Shown: one piece after another, positions 1-11,531 of the stretch
Layout: every line of letters begins with the position of its first letter
Numbering within the stretch: position 1 is the first letter of the stretch
Source: Phallus indusiatus
Lineage: Eukaryota > Basidiomycota > Agaricomycetes > Phallales > Phallaceae
Assembly: GCA_027605045.1 (NCBI GenBank)
Contig: JAQFWX010000197.1
Span: forward strand, 1 to 46,846
Direction: 5' to 3'
Length of the DNA stretch: 46,846 bases
Made by a program: the position numbers and the translations under genes
Notes under the pieces: generated by a model
Seen by the model: the letters and a program-made list of their open reading frames with translations, nothing else
The model's database searches: none
What the model was told of the DNA's origin: nothing

Positions 1-1932
1 CCTAATATAGCTGCATTCGAAGCGTCAAGTATATCGTTGTGTTCATCGGCCAATAAAATGTCACCGGTGTAGACAGAATATGCAGGTGCGGAGACATCCC
101 TCCATATAAAGACATCTATGGCACCATAGAGATGCCATAAGAAAGAGGGGTCCAACGGAACATTTGACCTTGTGGACGAACGCAGCATGTCTACTCTTTC
201 CATAATCTTGGTCGACTCCTCTCCGGACAAAGCGCCAATGCGCACCCCCTGCCACTGAGTAGCAGGAACAGCTTGTAGAATATTCGGCGACCATTCCTGA
301 TTTTGAAGAATGAATTCACAATAATATTTTTTCATGCGTTTGAGGATGAGAAAAATGAACTAACAAATACGACAAGCCCATGTCCGGCTAGAACGTTCAC
401 ATAATGGGAGGCACGATATCCATCCTCACGGTCTTTGAAACCGATAAACTCGTCAGAGAATTGCAGATCCCACCAAGATATAATGGCATGGTGAGATATA
501 CCCTTTGCCACGTAGTCACGGCCTTCCTGTAAGCAGAAGGCAAACGGTGAGATACAAACAATTAGCGGAATTGTGGTCGGTTCTCACACAAAAAGACAAA
601 TTCTGAGATGTATTTGAGGAAGAAATTTCATCAAATATTGTGGCAGCTCACTGCATAGCGCAAATTTATGTACCGGCCTAATACATCGCTGGATCTTGGA
701 TTGAATTGTGTAATTGGAATACACCACGCTATATACATAAATCGTAAGCTTTGATTTTCATTCGTGAAGTGACATCAACGAACAATTGTGTGTAAAGACA
801 AGGCCAGGGCTTTCTTCTAACTTGATTATCCCGAATAGCTGCAACACATTTCGATGACTTTAATTGCACGAAGAATGAGCTACCGTTGATAACTATTTCA
901 CAAGAGACGAGTGTATTACCGATATTGCGAATACCATTCCTTTTCTTTTTTTCATTTCTGTTGAAAGTATAAAAATACAGCGAAGAAATGGCTGTATTTG
1001 TGTGACGCACGGAAATAGCATCCCGACCTTTGTAGACACGGACCATCCGTGTTTGACTCTCTTGTTTCCATTGGACTTTCCAGTGTTCAACAACTTCAAC
1101 TTGTCCATTCGAGTTATTATCGAGCACATTTAGATCACAAAGTCTGATTTTTTCGAACTGACTATTCTCAGAAAACTTCAGAACGCGAACAACCAACCCG
1201 TCGACTTACATGAGAGTTCGTCTCATCTGTGTTGCTGCTTATTTGGAAATGTATGATACCCCTGAGCTTGATATGGGTCCGTAATGAAACCAAAATCTGC
1301 GTCAAAATATATTCGTGCGCACCACAAGATTGTCCCGAAACTCTTCTATCTGACTTTGATAACGTGCTAATGAATTTTTTTCGCGGTCAGCCGCGAGATA
1401 TTTCCGAAGGAGTTTGGATTTATATGGTTTATTGAATGACTGGAGATCATTCGAGATGTTTCGTAAGCATCTGTTATGTAAAGTGGATTCAGACTCGTAA
1501 GTATCTGATATGAGTAGAATTCCATACTGGTAAAAGTCTTCACAACCTTTCTCAAAGCTGTTAAATGAGTCGGACGCGATTTCATGATTCTTCTTGGTCT
1601 CCTCATGGAGTATTTGGAGAATAGTTGTGATTTTGATTGTCAGAGTCTTATAATCGTCTTGATTTTGTTGCATTTGCTGATTTTCTATCAGTATTCACGA
1701 GTCGAGTCTAATGATTAACTCACTTGGACGGGCTTTAGTAGAACCTTGACTAGCTCCGCTGCACCATTTAGATATGGGAATGGTAGGAGACCCCTACCGC
1801 ACTAGCTAATTCAGCAGCCCTGAATGCGTTAGATACCCAGTCGGTTTTGCTCTGCATAATAGATACTGCGGTTGAAGCTGATGGCTCATGTTTATTCTGA
1901 GGGATAAGAGACCTCTTCTTCTGAAAAACCAT
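1..1932 (-). CDS. Protein with MLKL-type helical N-terminal domain (3' end beyond window)
   Basis: The start is placed at the ATG at 1932. Exon 1 (to about 1728) contains DWVSNAFRAAELASA and LVKVLLKPVQ. It is followed by a GTGAGT intron and a long helical exon (about 1675-1220) with TTILQILHEETKK and KSKLLRKYLAADREK. This matches the layout of the four-helix N-terminal domain that fungal NLR- and kinase-like proteins share with MLKL, which is a membrane-acting or signalling module in cell-death pathways. After the next GTAAGT intron comes a region with GQVEVVEHWKVQWKQ and RMVRVYKGRDAI, resembling the first strands of the kinase-like domain often found next. No catalytic HRD or DFG motif was found, and the exons below 730 are not recognised. 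Two apparent one-base deletions interrupt the frame, at the C run 1791-1794 and the A run 1303-1306 (plus strand). The fold call is moderate; the function is inferred. Confidence 0.5.
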
Positions 1933-2594
1933 ACCTGGAGATGGATCGTGGGTATGGGGTGAATCGATTCGTGTCTTTGTGTCAAACGTACGCTTGAAGT
2001 TCTATGCCTGTCAAGGAGACACTGCCTCTGGGAATTGCCCGTCAACTGACCGCATGAGCCATTGATTTTCCAACCAAATAGTCAACGGCTTAGGCTTCTT
2101 TGGTACTAGTTGTGTGGCTGTGAACACCGCAAGTAAGGGGCAGCGACGTGCAACGAGAGCGGTCCAGTTGGTAGACTCGGAGACCTCGAGTGTCATGTCA
2201 TTCTGTAGCATATCCATTAGCAAACAGCTCACACTTCCAGACAGAACATACCAGCCGGAACAACAACAGCGTCCTTTACGGGCGCCAGAATCCATTCGAG
2301 TACTGTTCGTCATTCGTATCATTCCAGCCCTCGGCATCATAACACTCAAGCATGGGGCAGCCTAAGTCCGCCAGTCCTCAACCTTTTCATCATTCTAACC
2401 TCCCCTCACAATCACCCTGACGCGTCAACTTCGCCATCGCTCGTATTATTCTCCAATCGACCGTAGACACTGACAATCGGCATACTCGAGTCAAGCTGAC
2501 GATTTTTTGCTGAGGCAGTGTCGACATTGCCTCTATCAAGAGATAGCGTCATTTAGGGGGGGAACAGCAACGACTGCTGGTCATTTCATTCCGG
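1933..2594. other. Intergenic, no supported gene
   Basis: This is the upstream region of the MLKL-type gene. Open frames of up to about 112 codons exist on both strands, but none resembles a known family or is bounded by convincing splice sites. Confidence 0.5.
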
Positions 2595-2705
2595 TAGCTG
2601 GATTACTTGAATAGGTTTCAGCGGGGTCCTGGCTATCTCTGCTACACTCTTGGTATATTGGGGTGGCGGAGGCCTCCCGTCGTATTAGCCAATTCAGTGG
2701 TATGG
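2595..2705 (-). pseudogene. Relic of the first exon of an MLKL-type N-terminal domain paralog
   Basis: Read on the minus strand, this stretch gives TELANTTGGL and then, after a one-base frame change, SVAEIARTPLKPIQ, followed by a GTAATC donor. The neighbouring gene has ELASAV, then PYLNGAAELVKVLLKPVQ and a donor at the same place. Sequence, spacing and donor position all agree, so this is probably a decayed copy of that exon. No matching second exon was seen downstream on the same strand. Confidence 0.4.
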
Positions 2706-3000
2706 CCCTATGTTCCTGGGGGTTACGGGATCTTCCAGGAAGGTTACTTATCTTCTCCATTATCTATTATCATACATAAATGCATAGATTCAAAAATAAT
2801 TCGCATAATCATCCCATACTCTGGTGCACTCTGACAAAGAGGGAACATCGAGTAAACGGTCATCTACCTCACGAAATAAGAATTCAATAAAAAAAGGCAT
2901 CTCAAGTTTTAGATAATTGGCTCTGTGCCTCGAGAAGATGCCCAAGACTGAGTACCCTATATAGAAGGCAATCAGTTGAGCAGTAGCCTATGACACTTCA

Positions 3001-4501
3001 CTAAATTGAGATTCTTGCCTTGTAATTTTCAGTTCTGAGATTCGACACGCGACGTTTAACCCACTCTCCGTTAGTGGTGTTCGGAGGAATATGAGGCATA
3101 GGGTTTTCTTCAACAGCCTTCGCTATCGTAGGAGATTCCGTAAGGGCCTCCATGATAGCGGTGCTGTGCGGTCTGCGAATAGATACAAATTTAGACGAAG
3201 CATGATTCCGTATATGAAACATGCAGTCAAAAGATACCTCAGGAAATATGCCCAGCTCCATCTGACGTATTTAGCTTGTTCTCCCGGGGGCCGGACGACA
3301 CGGTGAAGACTAGATCGTCTATAAATATGTACAGTGTTAACGAACTCACTTCAATAAAGTAATGGTGAGACATACAAAATTCCACAAGAATAAACTGCCA
3401 GTGCGTCGCCTATATTACAGACAACATGTCCTTCCAGAGGCTAAGAAATTGTTGACGATATATGCAGTGAACAAATATGCTAGGATATGAATTAACCCAC
3501 TTTCACATACTTCCAATCATTGGTTTTCAAATCATACACCTGTAGACCCCCTAACTTTTTGTGATATACCATTGACTATTGAAACAAGGTCAAAATGTCC
3601 TAACGTTTGTTGCACACAATTTAAAAAATTCCTTACCACAGAGCCTAAATCGGTGTGCGGAACTAACGACACTTTGCTGTTATCTACGTAAGCCGGGTTG
3701 CGAAGGATTCTGCATTCGTTGAAGGTGTCTAGTTCATATTTGTGTCTCTCGAGAAGGCTCCCGGGAGGTAGCTTGAGATATTCGTTCAATATTTCTACAA
3801 TGGTACGAGTAGTTTTCTCAGAATCCTCGACAAATATTTTGATTTGAGGCATCCCCTCCATAATAGGCGGGGGATATTCGTTGCCCGAAATATTAGGATA
3901 CTTTAACACATCGTCTCTCCATATACTAAATTAACCTATAATCTCAGCACTGTTTTTTTTTATATCAAAACGATAAAAACGCACTTGTAGAATTCGAGTG
4001 TATCTCCCGTTCCTTTCTCATCAACGATGCCTTGGCCTATTCCTTTGAATCTGGAATAGAATGTTAGCATTCCCGAGTCTACACCAGTACAGCATCAGTT
4101 GTAGTCGAGACACGCTGACCGTGGAGTACGTCCAGCATCTGGCCGCTCAAATTTGGATTTTTCTTCTTGAGGCAATTCCATGGTCTTTTGACTGACCTCC
4201 CACATAGATTCTACATCAATGTCATGATTCTTAAGACTGAAAAATAAGTATTTTTCCAATGAATGCAGGATCATAGACAGATATAATGATCACCCACTAG
4301 AAAAAGCCAATAGTGGTACACGCATTCCACAATGCATCCTAAAATAAATGATGATTGTTAAAGGGAAGCAAGTGAACGGCAAGTATGAGCTACCTTCTCT
4401 GCTTTATCATTGGCTTGCAATTTGGCGTAGTCGATCACAACCAAAGGGCAAGTGGGAACGTCGTCTGGAAAATCAGGAAGCGAAGATAAATCCACAGTCA
4501 T
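3001..4501 (-). CDS. 2-oxoglutarate/Fe(II)-dependent dioxygenase, isopenicillin N synthase-like
   Basis: Predicted non-haem iron oxygenase of the DIOX_N plus 2OG-FeII_Oxy type, probably acting in secondary metabolism or detoxification. The start is the ATG at 4501; exon 1 (4394-4501) begins MTVDLSSLPDFPDD and has PLVVIDYAKL. The next exons supply the DIOX_N signature TTIGFFYLKNHDID (joined across a GTGGGT intron) and GIGQGIVDEKGTGD. The core exon contains LVPHTDLGSV, with the iron-binding H-x-D. Later exons give LGGLQVYDL, GHVVCNIGDALAVYS and SSLHRVVRPPGEQ, which holds the distal iron-binding His and the 2OG-binding Arg region. The last exon ends at the TAG at 3001-3003. All joins keep frame with normal splice sites, so the gene appears intact at roughly 350 residues, normal for the family. 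The substrate cannot be told from sequence. Confidence 0.85.
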
Positions 4502-4546
4502 GTTGAAGAAACGGTCGATTGAGTCAGGTTTATTAAGTTACTTACA

Positions 4547-4552
4547 TATATA
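4547..4552 (-). promoter_or_regulatory. TATA box of the dioxygenase gene
   Basis: A TATATA stretch lies about 46-51 bp upstream of the ATG at 4501 on the minus strand, in the short gap to the upstream gene. Confidence 0.4.
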
Positions 4553-4649
4553 GCAGTCCCACTGCAAGGCGCTGTCCTACGCTGTCTCGGGACAGTTTAT
4601 AGGGGTTCGGGCGTGGAGGCCGTGATGACGGCGATGACTACCAGTCATC

Positions 4650-5523
4650 TCAGACCTGTGATATAGGATATATACAGTAATAACAAATAAATACTTTAAA
4701 CGCACTTGAGCTTGAAGTGTTTGTTCCGTTGCCAAAGCGCTCACTGAAAGATATAATGTTATCACGATCCCGACGTCTGAAGTTCTTTCTCTAACTTCTC
4801 GTATCTAAATCTGAATCGAGCGTTTCGTTACTATTAGACTACAATAATCGAAACTTAAACCTTCGTACCTATTTCTGGCAGATAGTACTCTCAACGTGCG
4901 TTCCTTTTCTGATTGAGTCATGCTTTGCCAGTTCGCTATCCGAGAAAGTGTCTTTGAAAATTCATCAGTTTTAGTATGAGAGTCCCCATAATTTTAAACG
5001 ACACGCATACCGTCCATATTAACGACCATCGGTCCCAATTCGTCCAAAGCTATAGAGGAGTTCACATTTAACTTCAGAATGCCTTGGTGCGGTTTTGATT
5101 CATTTGGACTTGGTAAAGCTGCAGGGTGCGTTGTCTCGTTGTTCGCCATACAACCATAAACAACGGCTCCGGGTGATCCCAACAGTCCACACACTTTGTA
5201 AAGCTTTATATCCTGATAGTTTATCTTAAAACGGGATCCGCGCGCTTGAAAGCAGGTTTACAATAGTCTCGCTTGAGTAACTTGTTGGTTTCTTGAAAAG
5301 AAGTGAGAAAGCTCGAAAGTTCCGTATTTGGTTGGGCCAATTTAGATGGGTGATCCTTTCCGCGGTAACAAATACATGGACGTCATTTTGTTTATCCTTG
5401 CCGACAAGTGTTGCGACTGAGGTAGTTCCCTGCCCCAGCAGGGTTCTCACATGCACATGTCATTCGGAGGCGAAAAACTGGGCCTAAATCTGGTACCCAA
5501 TCTGGAGACGAATCTATTGACAT
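4650..5523 (-). CDS. Conserved hypothetical protein (LGP-VVN-DG / SRIANW / TLRVL type)
   Basis: I recognise the pattern but know no function. The exons give HLNWPNQIRNFRAFSLLFKK, then (across a 51-nt GTAAAC intron) DIKLYKVCGLLGSPGAVVYG and SIALDELGPMVVNMDG. After another intron come SRIANWQSMTQSEKERTLRV and the start of a short charged tail. The last block resembles a short motif shared by small uncharacterised fungal proteins. The intron after MDG does not keep phase with the GTATGC donor, so one or two bases may be missing near 5000-5015. The 5' end is also unsure: the ATG at 5521-5523 opens a frame that shifts near 5450. The stop is placed at 4650 after a 50-nt intron; reading through would end at 4577. 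No signal peptide or membrane segment is evident. Confidence 0.5.
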
Positions 5524-7735
5524 CCCCGGTTTAAGCGTGTTTATTGTACAAGTCTAAGTTATTTCTTTTCTGTATATTGACGCATGTAATGGAGTAGTCT
5601 GGTTTTGTTATTCAACATTCGGATGTTGGTTATGTTCTCATCGATATTTTTAACGATAAGATTATTTGGTGGTTGTGGTTCGTTGGGTGTTTCTCTGTTT
5701 GTGTGTAAGTGCATGAGTTTTATATGTGACGGGAACATTTACTCATTCATCAGTTGGATAATTTCGTTTAAAAGTCGTTGTGTTTATTAGATTTTATGAT
5801 GAGAATTTGATGTGCTCGTAAAATAAATAGACTTGCTTTGTTTATTTCTTATTTCCTTGTTCTCTCCTTTTTCCCGTAAACTCCGTGGGCAGGGATTTGC
5901 CGCGTCGACGGCGCTAGGATGACTATGTTATTGCTCTCTATATCCGTAGGGTTAATCGTGGTACCTTTGTTAGGCGAAAATGATAATGTAAACCAGTGGA
6001 AGATAGATGCTACTCACTGCCCAAATCATCATAGAGCTAACGTCTGCGTCGAACATGTACTGAGAAAAAATCTCGGGACATAATAATTGTTGACAATTGC
6101 GAATGGATGAATTAGGAGAAAGATCCAGTGGACAAATTATACGGAGGCACTCCGGATGCCAGAAAACCCAGTTCAGAGTGACTGGTTGCTCTTGATTGTA
6201 AGATGGTGTTTGAGACTCTCGAGCCCTACTTCGTGCTCAATGAGACCAATCGATGGTTAGAGTTGTCAATGAAAGAAAAGAATGGACAGTGAAAGTTGAA
6301 CTTGATGTTTTAAGTATTAAGAACGTGTGTCACGCGTACGGTTGTCAATTATAACAACGGACTTACGAAAAAGAGTGAAGAACCGCTCGAGAGGATCCCT
6401 TGTGGTCACTGGGTTATTGATACTGCGGACATACGAAGATCCGTTTACAGCTGACGGGTATAAAGTGAATATAATTGTGCAAGAGCAGTTGTAATATACA
6501 TTGGATTTAAGTAAAAGTGGTACTAAAACATGGAATAGGCATTAGGCACTTGAAAATGTGAATACAACCGTCGTTTGTTGAGCAGTATGAGCTTGAATCG
6601 ATTAATCGATGACGGCCGGCAGTACTGTTGTTTCCACGACTGATCTGGCGATTTGCTGTGATCTGGGTGAGTTTTGAACGTTGAACGCTACAGTTACTCT
6701 CACTACCTTTCCTTACATCCTGAGTACATAGACATCCCTTCTTACCCTCCTCCACGGTGGCAGCGGGTGAGATAAGTTTCGAAAATATCCTCACAAACCC
6801 ACCCATATAGTCGTCTCCAGCAAATTTATATTGTATTCATGTTTGGTATTTCGCCGTTTCTCAAGTTTGGCCAGCACGTTAACTCCACCGCTTCCCGTTC
6901 TTTTCGCCTAGTCACCTTCCTACGCAGTTCCTGTTTCGTTTCAGCTGGTCTTCACCGGTCTCGCCATTAATCTGCTGTCGGTCTTCCGTTGGTTTTCGTT
7001 TGGCTTTTCGTCGGTCTCTGTTGTATTGCTCGTTTTGCGTTCGTTTCATGAACAACAACCCCGTAAACCCAACTCGCCAGATTCGTCGCACTTCACTTTT
7101 CACCATCCGTCATTGTTTCTGAGAGAATACCAATTGACCCAGTAAATTCGCTTCAGTGCTTTAAAATTTCTTAACAGGATTCAAGAGACTACAGCGTTTG
7201 CAACTACGCTCTGCACCCCTATCCGATCCCACTACGAGATGCATAGAATATTTTCAAATCTACTGGTTTTGGAAAGACGTCCCCAGTTCCCCGAAAGCCA
7301 GCCTTTCTTTTGCCTTTACTACATTGTCACCTTCGTTCTTATAACTGACGAGGCCTCCTAGTTGTCTGTCTATCCGACTTATAGGAGAGAGGTGACACGT
7401 GTAATAATAATACGATAGAAAGTGATGTATGTACATATAATGTTTGCTGATAACACATGCTTATATATAAAATAAATCATGTCTTTCTACTATCTTCTTA
7501 GTGGTTAAGGTACGCCACCGACACTGGCGGTCTGTCGCTAGTATTAGTGGTGGACTTTAAAAACAACGAGCCTAAGCATAAGGTTTTGCTTGTTCTTTTC
7601 AGATCCTGTTGTGTCACGCGTTGTGTCAAATTATTGAATTGTTCGCAATTCGGAAAAGAGATGATAGGAAACCGGAAAGAAAAAACTGGGGGACATAACA
7701 TGCGTGCATAAGGATGTCGGCCAATGATTACTGTA
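5524..7735. other. Long gene-poor interval
   Basis: The first 350 bases are T-rich with stop codons in all frames. Short open frames occur near 6507-6806 and 6912-7106 on the minus strand, but they have no family resemblance and no convincing splice partners. Apart from the small open frame at 5919-6083, nothing is supported here. Confidence 0.5.
5919..6083 (+). CDS. Possible small secreted peptide, 54 codons
   Basis: The frame starts at an ATG and encodes a strongly hydrophobic N-terminus (MTMLLLSISVGLIVVPLLG) like a signal peptide, followed by a hydrophilic tail with two Cys and several His. There is no TATA box or recognised relative, so it may be a chance open frame in an otherwise empty interval. 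Confidence 0.15.
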   Translation: MTMLLLSISVGLIVVPLLGENDNVNQWKIDATHCPNHHRANVCVEHVLRKNLGT

Positions 7736-8722
7736 TCATGGCTTATTAGGGCAGTACTTCCACCATCTGGATGATAGAGAAAGTAAGGATTAACAATTCC
7801 TAAAATAGCCTGATGAAAGCTTACCCTCTGTGAATTGGCGCGATAATATAAGGAAGAACGATATTCCGAATCAAACCAGGCAAATGAGGGGGGAAGTGAG
7901 GCTTGTACTCGGCCGGAATATTGCTATCCGAAAGATCAGTCGAAAGAAGTTCTTTTGTATTATGCCAGGCTCATGCGTAAAAACGTACCCAAATACGAAA
8001 GGCATGACGTCGACTAGGCCACCTTCCTTTTTAGCTTCATTGTCCAGTCCGTCTGTTATGGCTTTCAATTCTGCTTCTGTGAAAACCTTCAGTCTCTCCG
8101 CTGCCAAATCTTGAACCTCTTGGTCTAGATGTACGAACTGAAAAGAAAAGAGGCAATGATTATGCTGCTTTTGGTTAATCGACATGAGGGAACCACATAC
8201 CAGAACCTCTTTAAAAGATTGCATCAACACCCGTAAAGCAGAAGCATCGAATTTACTATGGTCGCCTTTGCTGCTTTGAATGATGCAGAGAGCTTGTCGA
8301 GCTTCTCGTGAATCTCCTTGTGTTGTTCTACTTCAATGGAAAAATCAAGCTTCTTTTGAAGCTCAACGAAGAAATATCGTTCTATATTATAAAATCAAGA
8401 GACCGAAATCAGCTGGTGTTATCTAAAAGCAGGCGGAAACGCATTGACCTTCCACGCCATGATGTTTTTCGATTATTTCCGTCCACAAGATGCAATAACT
8501 GAGAAAATTGTCAAGATCGTTCATTGGAGGATTTTCCATATGGCCGTAAATGCTGTTGAATGCATTCTTGAGCGTTTCGTGAACTATAGGCGATGTAAAA
8601 AGAAGAGCAGTTAGCTTTACGCCAGAATAAACAGGCGGTTCTGGTTTGCGCTTACCAACTGTCATGGTCCATTGTGGTTGTTGATAAATGTCCTTGGGAA
8701 ATGCATATTTGTCGTCAGCCAT
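7736..8722 (-). CDS. Hemerythrin HHE-domain protein, copy A (frame disrupted)
   Basis: First of three tandem paralogs encoding a four-helix, di-metal-binding hemerythrin/HHE protein. Exon 1 is 8656-8722 (start MADDKYAFPKD) and exon 2 is 8449-8583, with VHETLKN and IEKHHGVE. Exon 3 has VEQHKEIHEKLD, exon 4 has FVHLDQEVQDL, and the last exon ends WWKYCPNKP. The iron ligand pattern H, HH-x-x-E, E-x-x-x-x-H, H-x-x-x-E is therefore present. In exon 3 (plus strand 8263-8266) the sequence has one base fewer than copy B at the otherwise identical site, which shifts the frame to an early TGA. The reading resumes cleanly afterwards. This is either a recent pseudogene or a sequencing error. Intron positions match copies B and C. 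The likely role is oxygen, NO or iron handling in the cytoplasm; this is inference. Confidence 0.75.
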
Positions 8723-8780
8723 CGTCGCAAGTTGTTCTGTCTCTGATCGAAAATGTTTCGAGAGGGCATCGCCGCCATGG

Positions 8781-8790
8781 TTTATATATA
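8781..8790 (-). promoter_or_regulatory. TATA box of hemerythrin copy A
   Basis: TATATATAAA on the minus strand, about 60 bp upstream of the ATG at 8722. Copy B has the same element at nearly the same distance. Confidence 0.5.
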
Positions 8791-9627
8791 CGTTGTACGA
8801 ACACAGTCGTTTCCTCGGGGTTATGAGTTGAGTGCCCAGATTATGATCCTAGTCCTATCCGCTTAGTCGATCAAACACCGTACTTACCGCAGTAAGTAAC
8901 GGCGTGCTGTATCCGTGGCTGGATTCAACCTTGCACGGTGTATTTTGGCCGTAAACAGGGCGATGCATGTACGGAGGATGTTATTTGCGAGATCTAGCCC
9001 TAACTTAAATGGACCCAATCTCCCACAACGCGACATTGACGCGTGGATTTGAGTCAACGCTTGCCAGTAGAGTACAAAGGTAAGCTATATGATAAAGTAA
9101 TGCAAGGAGCGCGTCACGAATGTTGACTCTTTCAGCGATGTCCAATGCTGACGAACTTCCTTCAAGTTGTTAGGATGTTCCGAGCTCATTAGTAGTGGTG
9201 TATGTATTTAGTATCAATGCGTAGGCTACTACTAGTACGAGTGAATGGTTTTGGGCACGGATTTTATCGAAAACTTTCAGTTTGCTGGGAAGTATATGTT
9301 GTATGTCATCCTATGATGGTCGCGCCCGATATGTGACCGGTTTCAAGCTCGTTTTTCCCCGTAATTCGTCGAATTCTGTTACCAAACACGAAAATATACA
9401 TATTGTTGGGAACGCGCCCTGGTCGTCTTGAACACATTCGGTCAAATCGTTGAGTGCGGTAAAGTCCAGATATATACTTCACAAGCTTGCTGACCCTCCT
9501 CTAAGCCAAGTTACTTGCTGGGACACACGGTGTCAAGTTGAGATTGTTCATGATTCAGGATGATGTATTGTAGAAGTATAGGAAACAAAAGGAAAAACAT
9601 AGCATGAGTAGGTCGGTGTTTACTCAA
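8791..9627. other. Intergenic between hemerythrin copies A and B
   Basis: No open frame with family resemblance was seen. The interval holds the 5' flank of copy A and the 3' flank of copy B. Confidence 0.5.
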
Positions 9628-10613
9628 TCATGGCTTATTAGGACAATACTTCCACCATCTGGGAAAGACAAAATGAATTAATAACCATAAACTAGCTTAC
9701 TATCGTGGCTGAATGAAAGCTTACCCTCTGTGAATTGGCGCGATAATATAAGGAAGAACGATATTTCGAATAAAATTAGGTAAAGAAGGGGAAGTGAGGT
9801 TTATACTCGGCTGGAATATTGCTATCCCAATGATCAGCCAAAGAGTTCATTCCAGATTCATGGCGTGAACATACCCAAAGACGAAAGGCATGATATCGAC
9901 TAAGCCACCTTCCTTTCTCGCTTCATCATCAAGCCCGTCCGACATGGCTTTCATTTCTGCTTCTGTGAAAACCTTCAGTTTCTCCGCTGACAGATCTTCA
10001 ACCTCCTGATCTAAATGTGTGAACTGATAAAAGAGAGAGAGAGAGGTAAGGTCTATCTCCTTTCTCTAATCAATACGAGGTCAACCACGTACTAGAATTC
10101 CTTTGAAAGAGTCCATCAATTCCCGTAGAGCAGGTGCGTCAAATTTACTATGGTCGGCCTTTGCTTCTCTCAAAGATGCAACGACCTTATCGAGCTTCTC
10201 GTGGATCTCTTTATGTTGTTCAAGTTCGGTGGAGAAATCAAGTTTCTTCTGGAGCTCGACGAACAAAAACCGTTCTACAATGAATTGACAGACCGAAATC
10301 AGCTAATTCTGCAAATGACAGCCTGACAAAATTCCCCTAACCTTCCACGCCGTGATGTTTTTCAACTATATCCGTCCAGACGGTGCAATAGCTAAGGAAA
10401 TTTCCAAGGTCGTTCATCGGAGGATTTTCCAAATGACCGTAAATGCTGTTGAAGCCATTCTTGACCGTCTCGTGGGCTTAATGAGCAAAGTTTTACTTTA
10501 GCTTTACGCCACAATACACTCCGAAGTTGTTCTAATTCGTACTTACCGACAATCATGGTCCATTGCAGCTGCTGATAAACGTCCTTGGGAAATGCGTATT
10601 TTTCGTCAGCCAT
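9628..10613 (-). CDS. Hemerythrin HHE-domain protein, copy B (C-terminal frame break)
   Basis: Second tandem hemerythrin paralog, very close to copy A. Exon 1 begins MADEKYAFPKDVY. Exon 2 carries AHETVKNGF and VEKHHGVE, exon 3 has ELEQHKEIHEKLD and the intact AKADHSKFDA stretch, and exon 4 starts FTHLDQEVEDL. All metal ligands of the HHE core are present and in frame. In the fifth exon the G run near 9788-9791 (plus strand) is two bases shorter than in copy A. This gives a stop soon after EYKPHFP and loses the tail that in copies A and C continues to a WWKY ending. The HHE core would still be made. The broken site differs from the one in copy A. Confidence 0.75.
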
Positions 10614-10666
10614 CGTAACAAAGGCGTTCTGTTTCCAAATTGAAAAACGCTTTGTGAAGGCACCGG

Positions 10667-10677
10667 TTTATATATAT
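10667..10677 (-). promoter_or_regulatory. TATA box of hemerythrin copy B
   Basis: ATATATATAAA on the minus strand, about 55 bp upstream of the ATG at 10613; equivalent to the copy A element. Confidence 0.5.
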
Positions 10678-11531
10678 GGTATCTGAAGAGCGCTATGATG
10701 TAAAAAAAGAACACCTCCAAATACAGTTGGGCTGATTCACGCTTGAGTCATCTCCATCCGCGTTCACATCCGCGTATGGTCTGGTCATTCACGCTAATTC
10801 GCAGAACGCTTTGTCTCACGTTTTTAGACAATTGTGATCTGTTCCTGAGCGGTGTCGATGTCCGCATTCGTTTCGCTTCTTATCATATCTCTTACATGTC
10901 ACCCTAACGTGTAAAACCAGTTCTTGAAAGAGTCCTGAACAAATCCGTGATTTGAAGCAAGCATGTTATTCGTCCATTATCTTTTTCGAAAAACAAATCG
11001 CTTGACAATGTTATTTGATTGAATCAACTAGACTTGATTGACGCGCTCAGTGCCACCTTTGTTAGCCGCTAACATGTGGTTTCCACGCCGTTGCGAATCG
11101 GTCCACTTATAGTCACTAGCTAGTTGGGGCAATGCGACACTGAGAGTGATGATGAAATGAAAAAAGCCAGCTATCTGCGCTGTTTTGGTAGGAATGCTTC
11201 AGGGTTATGGTAATCAAATAAAGAGCGACGATCCTCTGTTAGCAAACATCAATACCGACATGTGGAAACTACCCATGAGATTTTGGGAATAAAACTTGGC
11301 GTCGAATGAGAAGAGGATTCAGGAATATTGAAACCGCCGGCCGAAAGTTTTGCAATAAGAACTTGATCGTGTATATAGCAGCGTGCCAGTAAACGCTGAC
11401 GCTCAAAGTCGCCAGGTGAACCGGTGACCATTTGTATTTCCAGCTTCTCTTAAAGAGCTAGATGACTTTCAAATTCAAATTCATGTGAAGAGGGAAGTAA
11501 AATGCATTAAATAAAGAAAAGTCGCGACGTT
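10678..11531. other. Intergenic between hemerythrin copies B and C
   Basis: Nothing convincing. A 60-codon open frame at 11249-11431 on the minus strand has no recognisable relative. Confidence 0.5.

Noticed and set aside
2011..2349. 112-codon open frame on the minus strand, with an overlapping 83-codon frame on the plus strand
   Set aside because: Translation resembles no family, there are no supporting splice sites, and the two frames shadow each other.
5605..5790. Hydrophobic 61-codon frame that looks like membrane segments
   Set aside because: Produced by T-rich intergenic sequence; composition effect only.
6912..7106. Basic 64-codon frame with KR-rich repeats
   Set aside because: It arises from repeated CGGTCT/CTTCGT-like low-complexity sequence and has no start context or relatives.
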